Assembly (NCBI RefSeq): GCF_014200045.1
Contig: NZ_JACHOV010000002.1
Location: 310,001 to 374,000, forward strand
Source of the DNA: Rhizorhapis suberifaciens
GTDB taxonomy: Bacteria > Pseudomonadota > Alphaproteobacteria > Sphingomonadales > Sphingomonadaceae
Length of the DNA stretch: 64,000 bases
Direction: 5' to 3'
Part shown: in pieces, positions 9,172-17,373 of the stretch
Position numbering within the stretch: position 1 is the first letter of the stretch
Layout of the letters: every line of letters begins with the position of its first letter
Translations under genes and position numbers: made by a program
Notes under the pieces: model-generated
Database searches by the model: none
Seen by the model: the letters and a program-made list of their open reading frames with translations, nothing else
What the model was told of the DNA's origin: nothing

Positions 9172-10317
9172 ATGGCCAATAAAAGCCCGACCTTAGGGGG
9201 CATCCACGCGAGCAAGGTTGAAACGGAGCTCGCTTCCTTTTGGAGGAGTACAAGCGAGTGGGTGATCGCCAATAGCGGCGACATCCTTCTCGCTATACTT
9301 GTTGGAACAGGCATTTACCTGCTGCTCAGTCTGGCCCGCGGCCTGGGCATGCGATTGCGTAGTCGCAGGGATCCGTTCGGCCTCGCTCCGATTTTCGGCC
9401 GGGTGATCGGTAAGACCGGTCAATTCTTCATGATCATGGTGTCGGCGAAGCTGGTCGCCGGCCATACCAGTCCGCCCCCGATCCTTGCCGAGGCGGTTGC
9501 CTTCCTCTTCACCATTTCTGCCGTCTTGCAAGGCGCCATCTGGCTGCGCGAGTTGATAATGGGCGTTCTCGAACGGCGGGCAAGCGATGGCGTCTCTGGC
9601 GAAACCTTGGCCAACGCCATGGGCGTCATCCGCATCGTGGTGACAGTCGCCCTGTTTGCCATCGCTGCAGTGGTCATCCTCGATAATCTCGGTGTCAACG
9701 TCACTGGCCTTGTGGCCGGCCTGGGCATCGGCGGCATAGCCATCGGCTTAGCCGCTCAAGGGATTTTCTCCGACCTTTTCGCCGCGCTTTCGATCATCTT
9801 CGATCGCCCTTTCCTTAGGGGGGAAACCATCAACTATGACCAGACGACGGCGACGGTGGAGCGCATCGGCCTGAAAAGCACGCGCCTGCGCGCCATTACG
9901 GGTGAAAGGAAGATCATCTCCAACACCAATTTGCTGTCGAAGGAAATCACAAGTTTTGCCGGTCTAGACCATCGGCGGATGAAATTTCCGCTTGGAGTCA
10001 TCTATCAAACCGATCCTGCCCTTGCCGACCGCATTCCCGGTCTTCTGCAAGAAATTGTGATTGGCCATGGCGCGGTTTTCATTCGCAGCGGCTTTATCGG
10101 CTTTGGGCAGAGCTCGCTGGATTTTGAAGTGGAGTTCGAGATATTCGACCCCGACTATGAACAAGTCTACAAGCTGCGGCACGCCATCGGTCTGACAATC
10201 CTGCGCCGTTTCAAGGAGGAGGGCGTGGAGTTCGCCTATCCGACTCAGACGACTTTTACAGCCGCGCCGGACGGCACGATGATCATGCCTTATCCGGCGA
10301 GTTCTTCGCCACAATAG
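9172..10317 (+). CDS. MscS-family mechanosensitive channel
   Basis: Small-conductance mechanosensitive ion channel of the inner membrane, protecting against hypo-osmotic shock. The 381-residue protein has about four N-terminal hydrophobic segments (the first at ILLAILVGTGIYLLLSLA). The pore helix and beta-domain entry are seen as VAGLGIGGIAIGLAAQGIFSD, then FDRPFLRGETI, followed by a cytoplasmic domain. ATG at 9172 was preferred over an upstream start at 9130. The 3' end overlaps the convergent cyclopropane synthase gene by 35 nt. Confidence 0.9.
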   Translation: MANKSPTLGGIHASKVETELASFWRSTSEWVIANSGDILLAILVGTGIYLLLSLARGLGMRLRSRRDPFGLAPIFGRVIGKTGQFFMIMVSAKLVAGHTSPPPILAEAVAFLFTISAVLQGAIWLRELIMGVLERRASDGVSGETLANAMGVIRIVVTVALFAIAAVVILDNLGVNVTGLVAGLGIGGIAIGLAAQGIFSDLFAALSIIFDRPFLRGETINYDQTTATVERIGLKSTRLRAITGERKIISNTNLLSKEITSFAGLDHRRMKFPLGVIYQTDPALADRIPGLLQEIVIGHGAVFIRSGFIGFGQSSLDFEVEFEIFDPDYEQVYKLRHAIGLTILRRFKEEGVEFAYPTQTTFTAAPDGTMIMPYPASSSPQ

Positions 10318-11530
10318 CAGCCTCTGCTTTGCTCATATAATCGCGGGTGATTGGCACGGAACGCCGATTCCGAAGATATTGGATCTGGTAAACCACCATA
10401 TTGCCATGCTCGAAGGCGGTAGCCGATCCGGCGAGATAGAATTTCCACATCCGGTAGAAGCGCTCGTCATAAAGACTAACGATTTCACTCTTGTTCGCCT
10501 CTACCCTCGCGTACCATCCGCGCAGAGTCAGCGCATAGTGGAGACGCAGGACCTCGACATCGGAAATCATGAGCTTGTTAGGCTCGCTGGCGGTGGCGAT
10601 TTCGCTCAAAGAGGGGCAATAACCGCCGGGAAAGATATATTTCCGCGTCCATGCGTCTGTTACGCCCGGTTCGTTCAGACGGCCAATGGTGTGCAGCAGC
10701 ATCACCCCGTCTTCGGTAAGCAGATTATGGCAATGGCGGAAAAACTCGCTGTAATGCGGGGTGCCCACATGTTCGAACATGCCCACGGAAACAATCCGGT
10801 CGAAATGGCCTTTCACGTCGCGATAATCGATAAGCTCGAACTTTACGTGATCGCTGACGCCCGCCGCTCGGGCCCGCTCTCGCGCGACCTTCAGCTGCTC
10901 CTCCGACAGGGTGATGCCAAGCACGTCGACCCCGCATTTCTGGTGCAGGAACAGGGCCATGCCGCCCCATCCGCAGCCGATATCGAGTACGCGCTGTCCC
11001 GGCTGTAGCGCCAGCTTGGCGGCGATATGCGCTTTCTTGTCCTCCTGGGCCTGTTCCAGGCTATTGGCGGGATCGGTAAAATAAGCGCAGCTATATTGGC
11101 GATCCTTGTCGAGGAACAGTTCGTAGAGCCGCCCCGACAGATCGTAATGATGCGCGACATTGGCCTTGGACCGGGCGCGCTGATTAACGCGGTCGAGCTT
11201 GCCGATCAGCGCACCACCATATTTGCGTACCAGTCCCGGCCGGTCGAGCGGGCGTCCGCTTTCCCAGCGGGTATTTACCTGCACAAGTTCCACCAGGCCC
11301 ATGATATCGTCATTATCGACGGAATAGCGGCCATCCATATAGCCTTCGCCCGCCCCCAAGGCGGGGTTGCGGACGATCGCTCCCGCTGCTCCCGCGTCAT
11401 TCAGGCGAATTGTAACGTCGGGATAACCCGCCACCGCTTCGCCGAAGCTCTGCGCCTTGCCCTTATGATCGATGACGGTGAGCGTTCCCTTCAGGATTAC
11501 GCGGCGAAGAAACACATCAAACAAGCTCAT
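10283..11530 (-). CDS. cfa: Cyclopropane-fatty-acyl-phospholipid synthase
   Basis: SAM-dependent enzyme that adds a methylene bridge to unsaturated acyl chains of membrane phospholipids, usually in stationary phase or stress. The 415-residue protein has an N-terminal lipid-binding part and a class I methyltransferase fold with VLDIGCGWGGMALFL as the SAM motif. NVAHHYDLSGRLYELFLD and RDKQYSCAYF-type segments are typical of CFA synthases, as is the late FYRMWKFYLAGSATAFEHG. Convergent with, and overlapping, the MscS gene by 35 nt. Confidence 0.95.
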   Translation of the reverse strand: MSLFDVFLRRVILKGTLTVIDHKGKAQSFGEAVAGYPDVTIRLNDAGAAGAIVRNPALGAGEGYMDGRYSVDNDDIMGLVELVQVNTRWESGRPLDRPGLVRKYGGALIGKLDRVNQRARSKANVAHHYDLSGRLYELFLDKDRQYSCAYFTDPANSLEQAQEDKKAHIAAKLALQPGQRVLDIGCGWGGMALFLHQKCGVDVLGITLSEEQLKVARERARAAGVSDHVKFELIDYRDVKGHFDRIVSVGMFEHVGTPHYSEFFRHCHNLLTEDGVMLLHTIGRLNEPGVTDAWTRKYIFPGGYCPSLSEIATASEPNKLMISDVEVLRLHYALTLRGWYARVEANKSEIVSLYDERFYRMWKFYLAGSATAFEHGNMVVYQIQYLRNRRSVPITRDYMSKAEAAIVAKNSPDKA

Positions 11531-11566
11531 GGGCCGCGACTATAATCAAACGAAAAGGCAGATCAA

Positions 11567-12328
11567 TCAAATGCCTGCGTACCATTCATAATCCCCACGA
11601 TCCTCCCAATATCCTCCCTTGCCGCGGCCGATATGCGCAAGGCTTTCGACCGCCTCGATCCGCATGACATATTTGGCGTGCTTATACCCAAGCTGCCGTT
11701 CCACCCGCAGCCGGACAGGCGCGCCATGCGCTACATCGAGGCGCCTGCCGTTAAGGGCAAAGGCAAGGATGGTCTGGGGATGGAAGGCGTCGATGAGGTC
11801 GATGCTTTCATAATAAGGCGTCCCTCCCATGAAATCGGCGCAATGGAAGACGACATATCGGCACCGCCGCTTCAATTGCGACGCATGAAGAAGCAGGCTT
11901 AAGGGAACGCCGGTCCATTCGCCAATGGCGCTCCACCCTTCGACGCAATCATGGCGCGTGATCTGACTTCTGAGTGGCATTTGGAGGAGTTGAGCCAGCG
12001 ACAGTGAAAGCGGTCGATTGACCAGCCCATCGACCTGCAGCCGGTAATCGGCGAACCTATTTTTCGCCAATGCTGTATATTCCGGCGTGCCGGGGCTGCG
12101 CGTACCGTTGGAACGGAAATGAGGCGACATGTCTTCGCGCGGAAATTCGCGGGCCAGGGCATGGCGATCCATCAATGTTCGCTGAACCCATCGATGCATA
12201 TTTTCAGCAGAAAAGAGCGCGCCGCGGAAGCTTTCATTCTTTGCCAGGCGGTCGCAGCCGGCGAGCAGCCCTGCGGTGCCGGCAGCAAGCCCGCCGACCA
12301 AATTGCGGCGAGTGATCAGCGGGCTCAC
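11567..12328 (-). CDS. Molybdopterin-dependent oxidoreductase (sulfite oxidase/MsrP-like)
   Basis: Predicted molybdopterin oxidoreductase of the sulfite-oxidase fold, acting outside the cytoplasm. The GTG start at 12328 overlaps the stop of the cytochrome b gene (GTGA) and has GGAGGA upstream, giving 253 residues; a longer upstream frame is an artefact. The N-terminus MSPLITRRNLVGG has a twin-arginine pair, followed by a hydrophobic stretch ending LLAGC, a possible lipobox. HDCVEGWSAIGEWTGV contains the Cys expected to ligate molybdenum, and the PYYESIDLIDAFHP and RVERQLGYKHAKYV segments are family-like. Its partner is the adjacent cytochrome b. The substrate is unknown. Confidence 0.85.
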   Translation of the reverse strand: MSPLITRRNLVGGLAAGTAGLLAGCDRLAKNESFRGALFSAENMHRWVQRTLMDRHALAREFPREDMSPHFRSNGTRSPGTPEYTALAKNRFADYRLQVDGLVNRPLSLSLAQLLQMPLRSQITRHDCVEGWSAIGEWTGVPLSLLLHASQLKRRCRYVVFHCADFMGGTPYYESIDLIDAFHPQTILAFALNGRRLDVAHGAPVRLRVERQLGYKHAKYVMRIEAVESLAHIGRGKGGYWEDRGDYEWYAGI

Positions 12329-13032
12329 GACCGGTCCTCCGGCACGCGGTATTTGCCGGTAATCATCGCGCGTACCTCGTTGAACGGGCCGGCGAGAAAG
12401 ACCATCACGATGTGAACGACGAAGAAGACGAGCAACAGCGCCGCCGCGATAAAATGCAGCGACCGTGCCGATTGCCGGCCGCCGAACACATCGATCAGCC
12501 AGGGCCAGGCTGCGTTCATGCCGGGCGACATGGTGAGCCCCGTCAATATCAGGAGCGGCAACAGGATGAAGATGACGCCTATATAGCTTAGTTTCTGCAG
12601 GAGGCTGTAATGCAGCGCCGCTTCGCCTTTGGGAAAACGCAGTCGGGCATGATCCTTGACGTCCTGCCAGAAATGCCGGGGACTGATCTCGTCTCGTCGG
12701 ATCGACAGATCGCGGCTGATATGCCGGCTGAACAGGCTCCAAATCAGATAGAGCAGCAGCCCAAATCCAAAAATCAGCGCGAAGGCCAGATGCCACCGTC
12801 GCGACATCGCCAAGCTGTAATGGCCGGGAATGGTGGCCCAGTCAGGAAAGCGCTCCAGAACCAGCCAGGCATGGTCGAAATTGGCTCCGTAGTGGCCCCA
12901 GTAGAGCCGTGGATGAGCGTTGAATATGCCAAGCCCACTCATCAGCATGATGGTGACGGAAATAAAATTCACCCAATGCCACAGGCGGGTGGACAGTCGA
13001 TGCCGCTTCACCAGTTCAGCATGACCCGCCAA
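12325..13032 (-). CDS. Cytochrome b561-type membrane subunit
   Basis: Predicted four-helix di-heme cytochrome b that anchors and exchanges electrons with the molybdopterin subunit encoded next, with which it shares a GTGA stop/start overlap. The 235-residue protein opens with VKRHRLSTRLWHWVNFISV, carrying the first heme-ligand histidines, and has hydrophobic segments through ALIFGFGLLLYLIWSLF, YIGVIFILLPLLILTGL and LHFIAAALLLVFFVVHIVMV. The start is TTG at 13032, supported by AGGAGG six bases upstream. Hydrogenase-type cytochrome b561 domains pair with many oxidoreductases, so partner choice rests on operon context. Confidence 0.85.
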   Translation of the reverse strand: MAGHAELVKRHRLSTRLWHWVNFISVTIMLMSGLGIFNAHPRLYWGHYGANFDHAWLVLERFPDWATIPGHYSLAMSRRWHLAFALIFGFGLLLYLIWSLFSRHISRDLSIRRDEISPRHFWQDVKDHARLRFPKGEAALHYSLLQKLSYIGVIFILLPLLILTGLTMSPGMNAAWPWLIDVFGGRQSARSLHFIAAALLLVFFVVHIVMVFLAGPFNEVRAMITGKYRVPEDRS

Positions 13033-13129
13033 GAACGTCCTCCTATCTCATCCAATTTCGCACAATTGGGACAGCCAAGCAAAAAAAATTGATGAGGGAG
13101 CGAAGTTGATGGATCGCCTGGCGCAGGGC

Positions 13130-13174
13130 CAAAGAAAAAGCCCGGGGCGATCAAATCGCCCCGGGCAGTTTTTT
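13130..13174. terminator. Bidirectional intrinsic terminator
   Basis: A perfect 12-bp stem (GCCCGGGGCGAT at 13140-13151, ATCGCCCCGGGC at 13155-13166) with a CAA loop is flanked by AAAGAAAAA on the left and AGTTTTTT on the right. On the minus strand it terminates the RcnB-like gene before the cytochrome b operon. On the plus strand it is equally competent. Confidence 0.85.
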
Positions 13175-13199
13175 CCTGAAGGCCAGTTCAGGAAGCTCG

Positions 13200-14048
13200 T
13201 TAATCGAAGAAATCGTAGATCACATCGACGACATACCCATCCCGCATGTCGACAAGCAGGGCATCGTCATAATAGCGGATCCAGCGCAGGGAGCCGTAAG
13301 CCGGCGGCAGGCGGTAGTACCAGGGATCGTTGATCCAGTAGCTGTTGCCATATAGCGGCTCGCCCAGGAAAATGCCGACCGAGAAGCGGCTATAGCCATA
13401 GTCCCAGCCACGGGGTGCGTAATAGCGTGGCATGCGATAGACGTGGCGATGGGTTTGGCGGTAATAGCGCCAATCATAGCGCCGGTCGTTGCGCCAATCA
13501 TTATTCCATCGGCGCTGACCTTCCCACCGGTTTACCACCCGCCGGCGATCGTTGCGCCAATCATTGCGACCCTCGCGCCAGTCCCGGCGATCGTTTCTCC
13601 AGTCGCGACGGTCATCCCTACGGTCCTGACGCCAATCGCGCCGGTCGTCGCGTCGTTCCTGCCGCCAATCCTGCTTGTCGTCGCGCCGGCTTTCGCGCCA
13701 ATCCCGCCGCTGTTCCACACGGTCGCGCCTGACCTCGGGTCGATTGCGTTCAATATTATTATTACGCCGGGCTTCGCGTAGTTGGCGGTTATCGTCGCGT
13801 CGATCCTGCGATCGTTCCGACCGTTCCTGTCGCCATTCCTGACGCCTTTCCTGCCTGATCTCGCGCCGGTCGTTTCGCGCTTCCTGTCGATTGTCACGGC
13901 GTTCAGTCCGGGCCTCCCGGCGTTCCTGATGCCGCTCCTGCCGCGCCTCGCGCCGCTCAGCACGCCCTTCCCGCTGCTGGGCCATTGCCGAGGAAATCGG
14001 CGTTACGGCAGTAGCAGCCATCAGAGCCGTCAGCAAAAACTTCTTCAT
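13200..14048 (-). CDS. RcnB-like periplasmic protein, Arg/Asp/Trp-rich
   Basis: Predicted exported protein with a C-terminal RcnB-type domain, a family named for nickel/cobalt homeostasis in E. coli. The 282-residue product starts at ATG 14048 with a signal peptide (MKKFLLTALMAATAVTP, cleavage after AMA). Residues ~25-195 are extremely rich in Arg, Asp, Glu, Gln and Trp, in repeats of the type RRDDRRDWRQD. The C-terminus has YRLPPAYGSLRWIRYYDDAL and DGYVVDVIYDFF, typical of RcnB-like proteins in sphingomonads. A strong terminator follows. Actual function, metal-related or not, is not shown by sequence. Confidence 0.8.
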   Translation of the reverse strand: MKKFLLTALMAATAVTPISSAMAQQREGRAERREARQERHQERREARTERRDNRQEARNDRREIRQERRQEWRQERSERSQDRRDDNRQLREARRNNNIERNRPEVRRDRVEQRRDWRESRRDDKQDWRQERRDDRRDWRQDRRDDRRDWRNDRRDWREGRNDWRNDRRRVVNRWEGQRRWNNDWRNDRRYDWRYYRQTHRHVYRMPRYYAPRGWDYGYSRFSVGIFLGEPLYGNSYWINDPWYYRLPPAYGSLRWIRYYDDALLVDMRDGYVVDVIYDFFD

Positions 14049-14160
14049 TACAGTGTCTCCAGGGACCCTCATGGCCCCCACGTAGAGACAGGGCTACGCC
14101 CCCTGCAATGACCGTTTCCTGAACTGGCGAGTCAGGAAATAGCAAGAATTGGAGAAGCCA

Positions 14161-14706
14161 CTATTCACGCTCCTGACCCGATAGGGCGGGCACCACTTTG
14201 GCGGCATCTTCGGGCGCAATGCCTGGGGGTGGAGCAGCCGCGACCCTTTCCTCGCCCCTTGCTATTCTGCCGGCCCGCTTCACCGCTTCGCGGATGCGCG
14301 GGTAAGTGCCACAACGGCAAAGATTAGTAATTGCTGCCTCGATATCCGCATCGCTTGGATTGGCGTTCTTTTTTAGCAAGACTGCGGCGGCCATTATCAT
14401 GCCGGATTGGCAAAAGCCGCATTGCGGTACATTTTCGGCCGCCCAGGCCTGCTGTACGGGATGGCTGCGATCAGGCGAAAGCGCCTCTATGGTCGTAACG
14501 AAACGTCCTTCCACCGCGGCAATGCTGATCTGGCAACTCCGGATCGCTTCACCATCGATATCGACGGTGCAAGCGCCGCAATCCCCGGTGCCGCAGCCAT
14601 ATTTCGTTCCGGTCAGGTTGGAGGCGTCCCTCAATGCCCAAAGCAAAGGTGTGTCCGGGTCCATTCGGTACTGGACGGGGCGATCGTTGACGGTGAACTT
14701 GGTCAT
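14161..14706 (-). CDS. [2Fe-2S] subunit of a xanthine-oxidase-family (IorA-like) dehydrogenase
   Basis: Small iron-sulfur subunit of a molybdenum hydroxylase, closest in form to isoquinoline 1-oxidoreductase alpha subunit. The 181-residue protein carries the plant-ferredoxin-like cluster [13 protein letters not shown] with its fourth Cys at SCQ, and a second cluster as CGFCQSG and [12 protein letters not shown] Pro/Ala-rich tail of ~30 residues follows. No molybdopterin-binding large subunit is present on either side: the RcnB-like gene is downstream and rpsU lies upstream on the other strand. The partner must be encoded elsewhere or has been lost. Confidence 0.88.
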   Translation of the reverse strand: MTKFTVNDRPVQYRMDPDTPLLWALRDASNLTGTKYGCGTGDCGACTVDIDGEAIRSCQISIAAVEGRFVTTIEALSPDRSHPVQQAWAAENVPQCGFCQSGMIMAAAVLLKKNANPSDADIEAAITNLCRCGTYPRIREAVKRAGRIARGEERVAAAPPPGIAPEDAAKVVPALSGQERE

Positions 14707-15020
14707 GGCTGCTTTCGTAGACCAAGAGCTTTTTTATTGGGAGGGGGAAGCGACTTGAAATACAGGGCCGATCAAAGAGGCCAAGCATCGCTACCTTTCC
14801 AAATCGTGACCTTTGGGTGACGATTTGTCCAAAAAGCCGGTTGTAGAGCATGCGTTAGAGCGCTTTGGGGTTGAAGTCAGCCGACTCTACTGATAGGGCG
14901 CGCGGCATACGGCGCGAGCTATGGCTGCGACGAACCCTGTTCATGTGCTTTCGGTTTTGCCGTTGGCAGCACGCGTTGCGGCTGGCGGACAATACCGTTC
15001 GATTGGAGATTGACTGGCTT
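14707..15020. other. Gene-poor stretch upstream of rpsU
   Basis: These 314 bases lie between the divergent IorA-like gene and rpsU. I see no convincing coding frame. GTAGAG at 14843-14848 and CTCTAC at 14885-14890 form a spaced inverted repeat around a TTAGAGCGCTTTGGGGTTG stretch that may be a fragment of a dispersed repeat. The region presumably holds promoters for both genes, but I could not place one with confidence. Confidence 0.4.
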
Positions 15021-15227
15021 ATGCAAATTATCGTTCGCGACAATAATGTGGACCAGGCGCTGCGGGCGCTCAAGAAGAAGCTGCAGCGCGAGGGCGTGTA
15101 TCGCGAAATGAAATTGCGCCGTCATTATGAAAAACCGTCGGAAAAGCGCGCTCGCGAAAAGGCCGCGGCTGTCCGCCGTGCCCGCAAGCTGGAGCGTAAG
15201 CGGGCGGAACGCGACGGCGTTCGGTAA
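15021..15227 (+). CDS. rpsU: 30S ribosomal protein S21
   Basis: Small basic protein of the 30S subunit near the anti-Shine-Dalgarno end of 16S rRNA. The 68-residue product [20 protein letters not shown] has the standard S21 N-terminus, and [20 protein letters not shown] is the conserved core. The tail is rich in Lys and Arg. ATG at 15021 is the family start even though the frame stays open far upstream and the Shine-Dalgarno (GGAG at ~15005) is distant. An FKBP-type isomerase gene follows after 41 nt on the same strand. Confidence 0.96.
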   Translation: MQIIVRDNNVDQALRALKKKLQREGVYREMKLRRHYEKPSEKRAREKAAAVRRARKLERKRAERDGVR

Positions 15228-15268
15228 GACTCGGCTTCCTTTTTCTCTATTATTGAAGGCATTCCGCC

Positions 15269-15832
15269 ATGTCGGAAATAACCGCCGTTCCCCTGCGTCC
15301 AATTGCTAAGGGATCGCTTGTCAAGCTATGGCTTGGCGTCGCCATCGCTGCGCTGGCCGGGGCCGGGCTTGCTTATGCAGGCACCCAGGGCGTGATCGGG
15401 AAGTCATCGGCGGGCTTTTTGGCCAAAAATGCTGATGAGGACGGAGTTGTAACGACCACGAGCGGCCTTCAATACAAGGTGTTGGAAGCAGGGCAGGGTG
15501 AGCGCCCCACTACGGATGATGTGGCGCTCATCAACTATACCGGCATGCTGACCGACGGAAAAATCTTCGATCAGAATCAGCGCGCGCCACTTCCGATCGA
15601 TGGCGTAGTTCCCGGATTTTCGGAAGGGCTGCAACTGATGCAGCGTGGCGGCAAGTACCGCCTGTGGATTCCGCCAGAACTCGGCTATGGTTCAAATGTG
15701 CCTGAAGGTGGTCCTATTCCCAAGGATAGCGTTCTGGTCTTCGATGTCGAGCTGCTGGATTATGTCTCCAAAGCCCAACTGATGCAGATGCAACAGCAAA
15801 TGCAGCAAGGCCACGCTCCCGCCGGCCAATAA
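15269..15832 (+). CDS. FKBP-type peptidyl-prolyl cis-trans isomerase, membrane-anchored
   Basis: Folding catalyst that isomerises Xaa-Pro bonds, predicted to act in the periplasm. The 187-residue protein has an N-terminal hydrophobic segment (LWLGVAIAALAGAGLAYAG, residues ~17-35) acting as signal anchor. The FKBP domain follows: VALINYTGMLTDGKIFDQ, the VVPGFSEGLQLMQRGGKYRL loop and WIPPELGYGSNVPEG, ending in VLVFDVELLDY. A Gln/Met-rich tail (MQMQQQMQQ) closes the chain. It sits 41 nt after rpsU and may share its transcript. Confidence 0.93.
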   Translation: MSEITAVPLRPIAKGSLVKLWLGVAIAALAGAGLAYAGTQGVIGKSSAGFLAKNADEDGVVTTTSGLQYKVLEAGQGERPTTDDVALINYTGMLTDGKIFDQNQRAPLPIDGVVPGFSEGLQLMQRGGKYRLWIPPELGYGSNVPEGGPIPKDSVLVFDVELLDYVSKAQLMQMQQQMQQGHAPAGQ

Positions 15833-15916
15833 TTTGCGCCCATCGGCCCAAACCGTCGTCCGAAGCGGCGCGGCCTCAAAAATTCTTGGGGTAGCCTTAA
15901 CTTCCCACTTACTTTG

Positions 15917-16297
15917 ATGTGGGACAGTGCGTCGATAGATTCGACCCGGATGGGCTATATGGTTGCGCAGAGCTTTCCTCTCCCTGAAACACCTGACCGG
16001 TCTTATGACCGGCACAACTTGCTTATCTCCGTCAAGCTTCGAAGGCCGGGTGAAAGCTGGTTCAAAGCGCGATTGGCCAATCTCTCCCCGACAGGTTTCC
16101 GGGTACAGAGCTTCGCCAAGCTTGAAATAGACTCGACGATCTACGTCATGCTCCCCGGATTTGATGGTCGGAAGGCCAAGGTCGTTTGGACCCGCGAGCA
16201 TGAAGCAGGGTGCCAGTTCGAACGTCCATTGCACCCCGCGATTTTCGACCATGTCGTGCGGATGAGCCGGTTGCGGGGTGGGGCAGAAATAGGCTGA
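15917..16297 (+). CDS. PilZ-domain protein
   Basis: Small single-domain protein (~126 residues) resembling PilZ, a c-di-GMP-binding fold. The N-terminal YDRHNLLISVKLR stands where the arginine motif would be, but it does not give a clean RxxxR. The second motif is recognisable as LANLSPTGFRV (N-x-S-x-x-G). The later GRKAKVVWTREHEAGCQF matches the barrel end of PilZ proteins. c-di-GMP binding is therefore uncertain. The start could also be one of two ATGs near 15950. It ends 6 nt before the convergent permease gene. Confidence 0.7.
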   Translation: MWDSASIDSTRMGYMVAQSFPLPETPDRSYDRHNLLISVKLRRPGESWFKARLANLSPTGFRVQSFAKLEIDSTIYVMLPGFDGRKAKVVWTREHEAGCQFERPLHPAIFDHVVRMSRLRGGAEIG

Positions 16298-16302
16298 TCG
16301 GT

Positions 16303-17373
16303 TCAGCTTGGCAGGGCGGCATTCTGTTTCGAGCGTTGCTCCAGGAACACCTTGATCATGGCGACGATGGGATCGGCCAGGAACAGGCCCAATATCCCGA
16401 AAAGCGCACCAAACAGAATTTGAGCGCCCAGCACCAGCGCCGGCGCCAAATCCACCGCTCGCTTGGCAACCACCGGAACGATCAGATAACCGTCGACCGT
16501 CTGGACAACGGCGTAGACGGCAATCGCATATAGGCCTGTGTCGACCCCCGCGGAAAAGCCGACCAGAACAATCAGTATGCCGGAAATGATCGCGCCAATA
16601 TTGGGCAGGAAGGCCAATATACCCGTCAATACCCCGAGCAGCGCCGCCATCGGCACGCCTCCCAGCAGCAGGAGGATCCATGTGCCGAACCCCTCCACCA
16701 TCATGCCGATCAAGCGGCCGAACATCAGGCGGCGCAAGGTCCAAGCCATCTTGTCCGCGGTTCTATAGAAATTGGCGCGCCGGCTCATGGGCAGCATCCA
16801 GGCGACTCCTCGCTCATACAGGCGGGGTTCGACGGCGATGAAAATAGCCAGCACGAGCATCATCACGAGGCTGCTGATGGCCCCTACGGCGGTGCTGACC
16901 GCAGCCGTGACCTTGCCCAGCGAACCCCATATCTGATTGATCAGCGATCTCAGGTCAGCCGCCGCCGCGGTAAATCCCTGATCGGTGGCGAAGGCGCTGA
17001 TCCGGGCTATTTGGACCTGGATGATGTCCTTCATGGCTGCCGCCTGGGCGGAAAGTTGAGAGCCTGTCAGCCATATGGTCCATCCAAGGAACAGGAACAG
17101 CGCCAGGATAACGATTGTCAGCCGCCATCCCCGCCCGATCGGGAGTATCCGGCCTAATAACCTTGTGCCCCCATCCAACATGGATGTGATCACCAGCGCT
17201 CCCAGGATCAGCAGGATCGGTTGGGCGAGCAGCACCACAAGAGCTATGGCGATAGCCATTCCGAACCAGATTGCTGCGCGCTGCATTTCCCGCCGCAACA
17301 TCGGATCATAAAGCTCGGAAGGACCAGGCGCTTCTACATGGACGTCATCGTCGGGACCTTGCGCAGCCTTCAT
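16303..17373 (-). CDS. AI-2E family transporter (PerM-like permease)
   Basis: Polytopic inner-membrane protein of 356 residues with about eight hydrophobic segments, for example AIWFGMAIAIALVVLLAQPILLILGAL at the start (shown here only in part) and VVPVVAKRAVDLAPALVLG near the end. The GVLTGILAFLPNIGAIISG segment is characteristic of the AI-2E/PerM family. Family members export a range of substrates; the substrate here is unknown. Its ATG overlaps the lepB stop codon (ATGA), so the two are translationally coupled. Confidence 0.88.
   Translation of the reverse strand: MKAAQGPDDDVHVEAPGPSELYDPMLRREMQRAAIWFGMAIAIALVVLLAQPILLILGALVITSMLDGGTRLLGRILPIGRGWRLTIVILALFLFLGWTIWLTGSQLSAQAAAMKDIIQVQIARISAFATDQGFTAAAADLRSLINQIWGSLGKVTAAVSTAVGAISSLVMMLVLAIFIAVEPRLYERGVAWMLPMSRRANFYRTADKMAWTLRRLMFGRLIGMMVEGFGTWILLLLGGVPMAALLGVLTGILAFLPNIGAIISGILIVLVGFSAGVDTGLYAIAVYAVVQTVDGYLIVPVVAKRAVDLAPALVLGAQILFGALFGILGLFLADPIVAMIKVFLEQRSKQNAALPS

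Noticed and set aside
12329-12796. N-terminal extension of the molybdopterin oxidoreductase
   Set aside because: It overlaps the cytochrome b gene in another frame. The GTG at 12328 has a good ribosome-binding site, a GTGA overlap and gives a proper signal sequence.
13443-13781. Plus-strand frame rich in Ala, Pro, Val and Ile opposite the RcnB-like gene
   Set aside because: It is the complement of the Arg/Asp repeat tract, whose codon pattern keeps other frames open. No ribosome-binding site or family similarity.
15692-16744. 350-codon minus-strand frame spanning the FKBP, PilZ and permease genes
   Set aside because: Crosses three better-supported genes and has a composition typical of out-of-frame translation.
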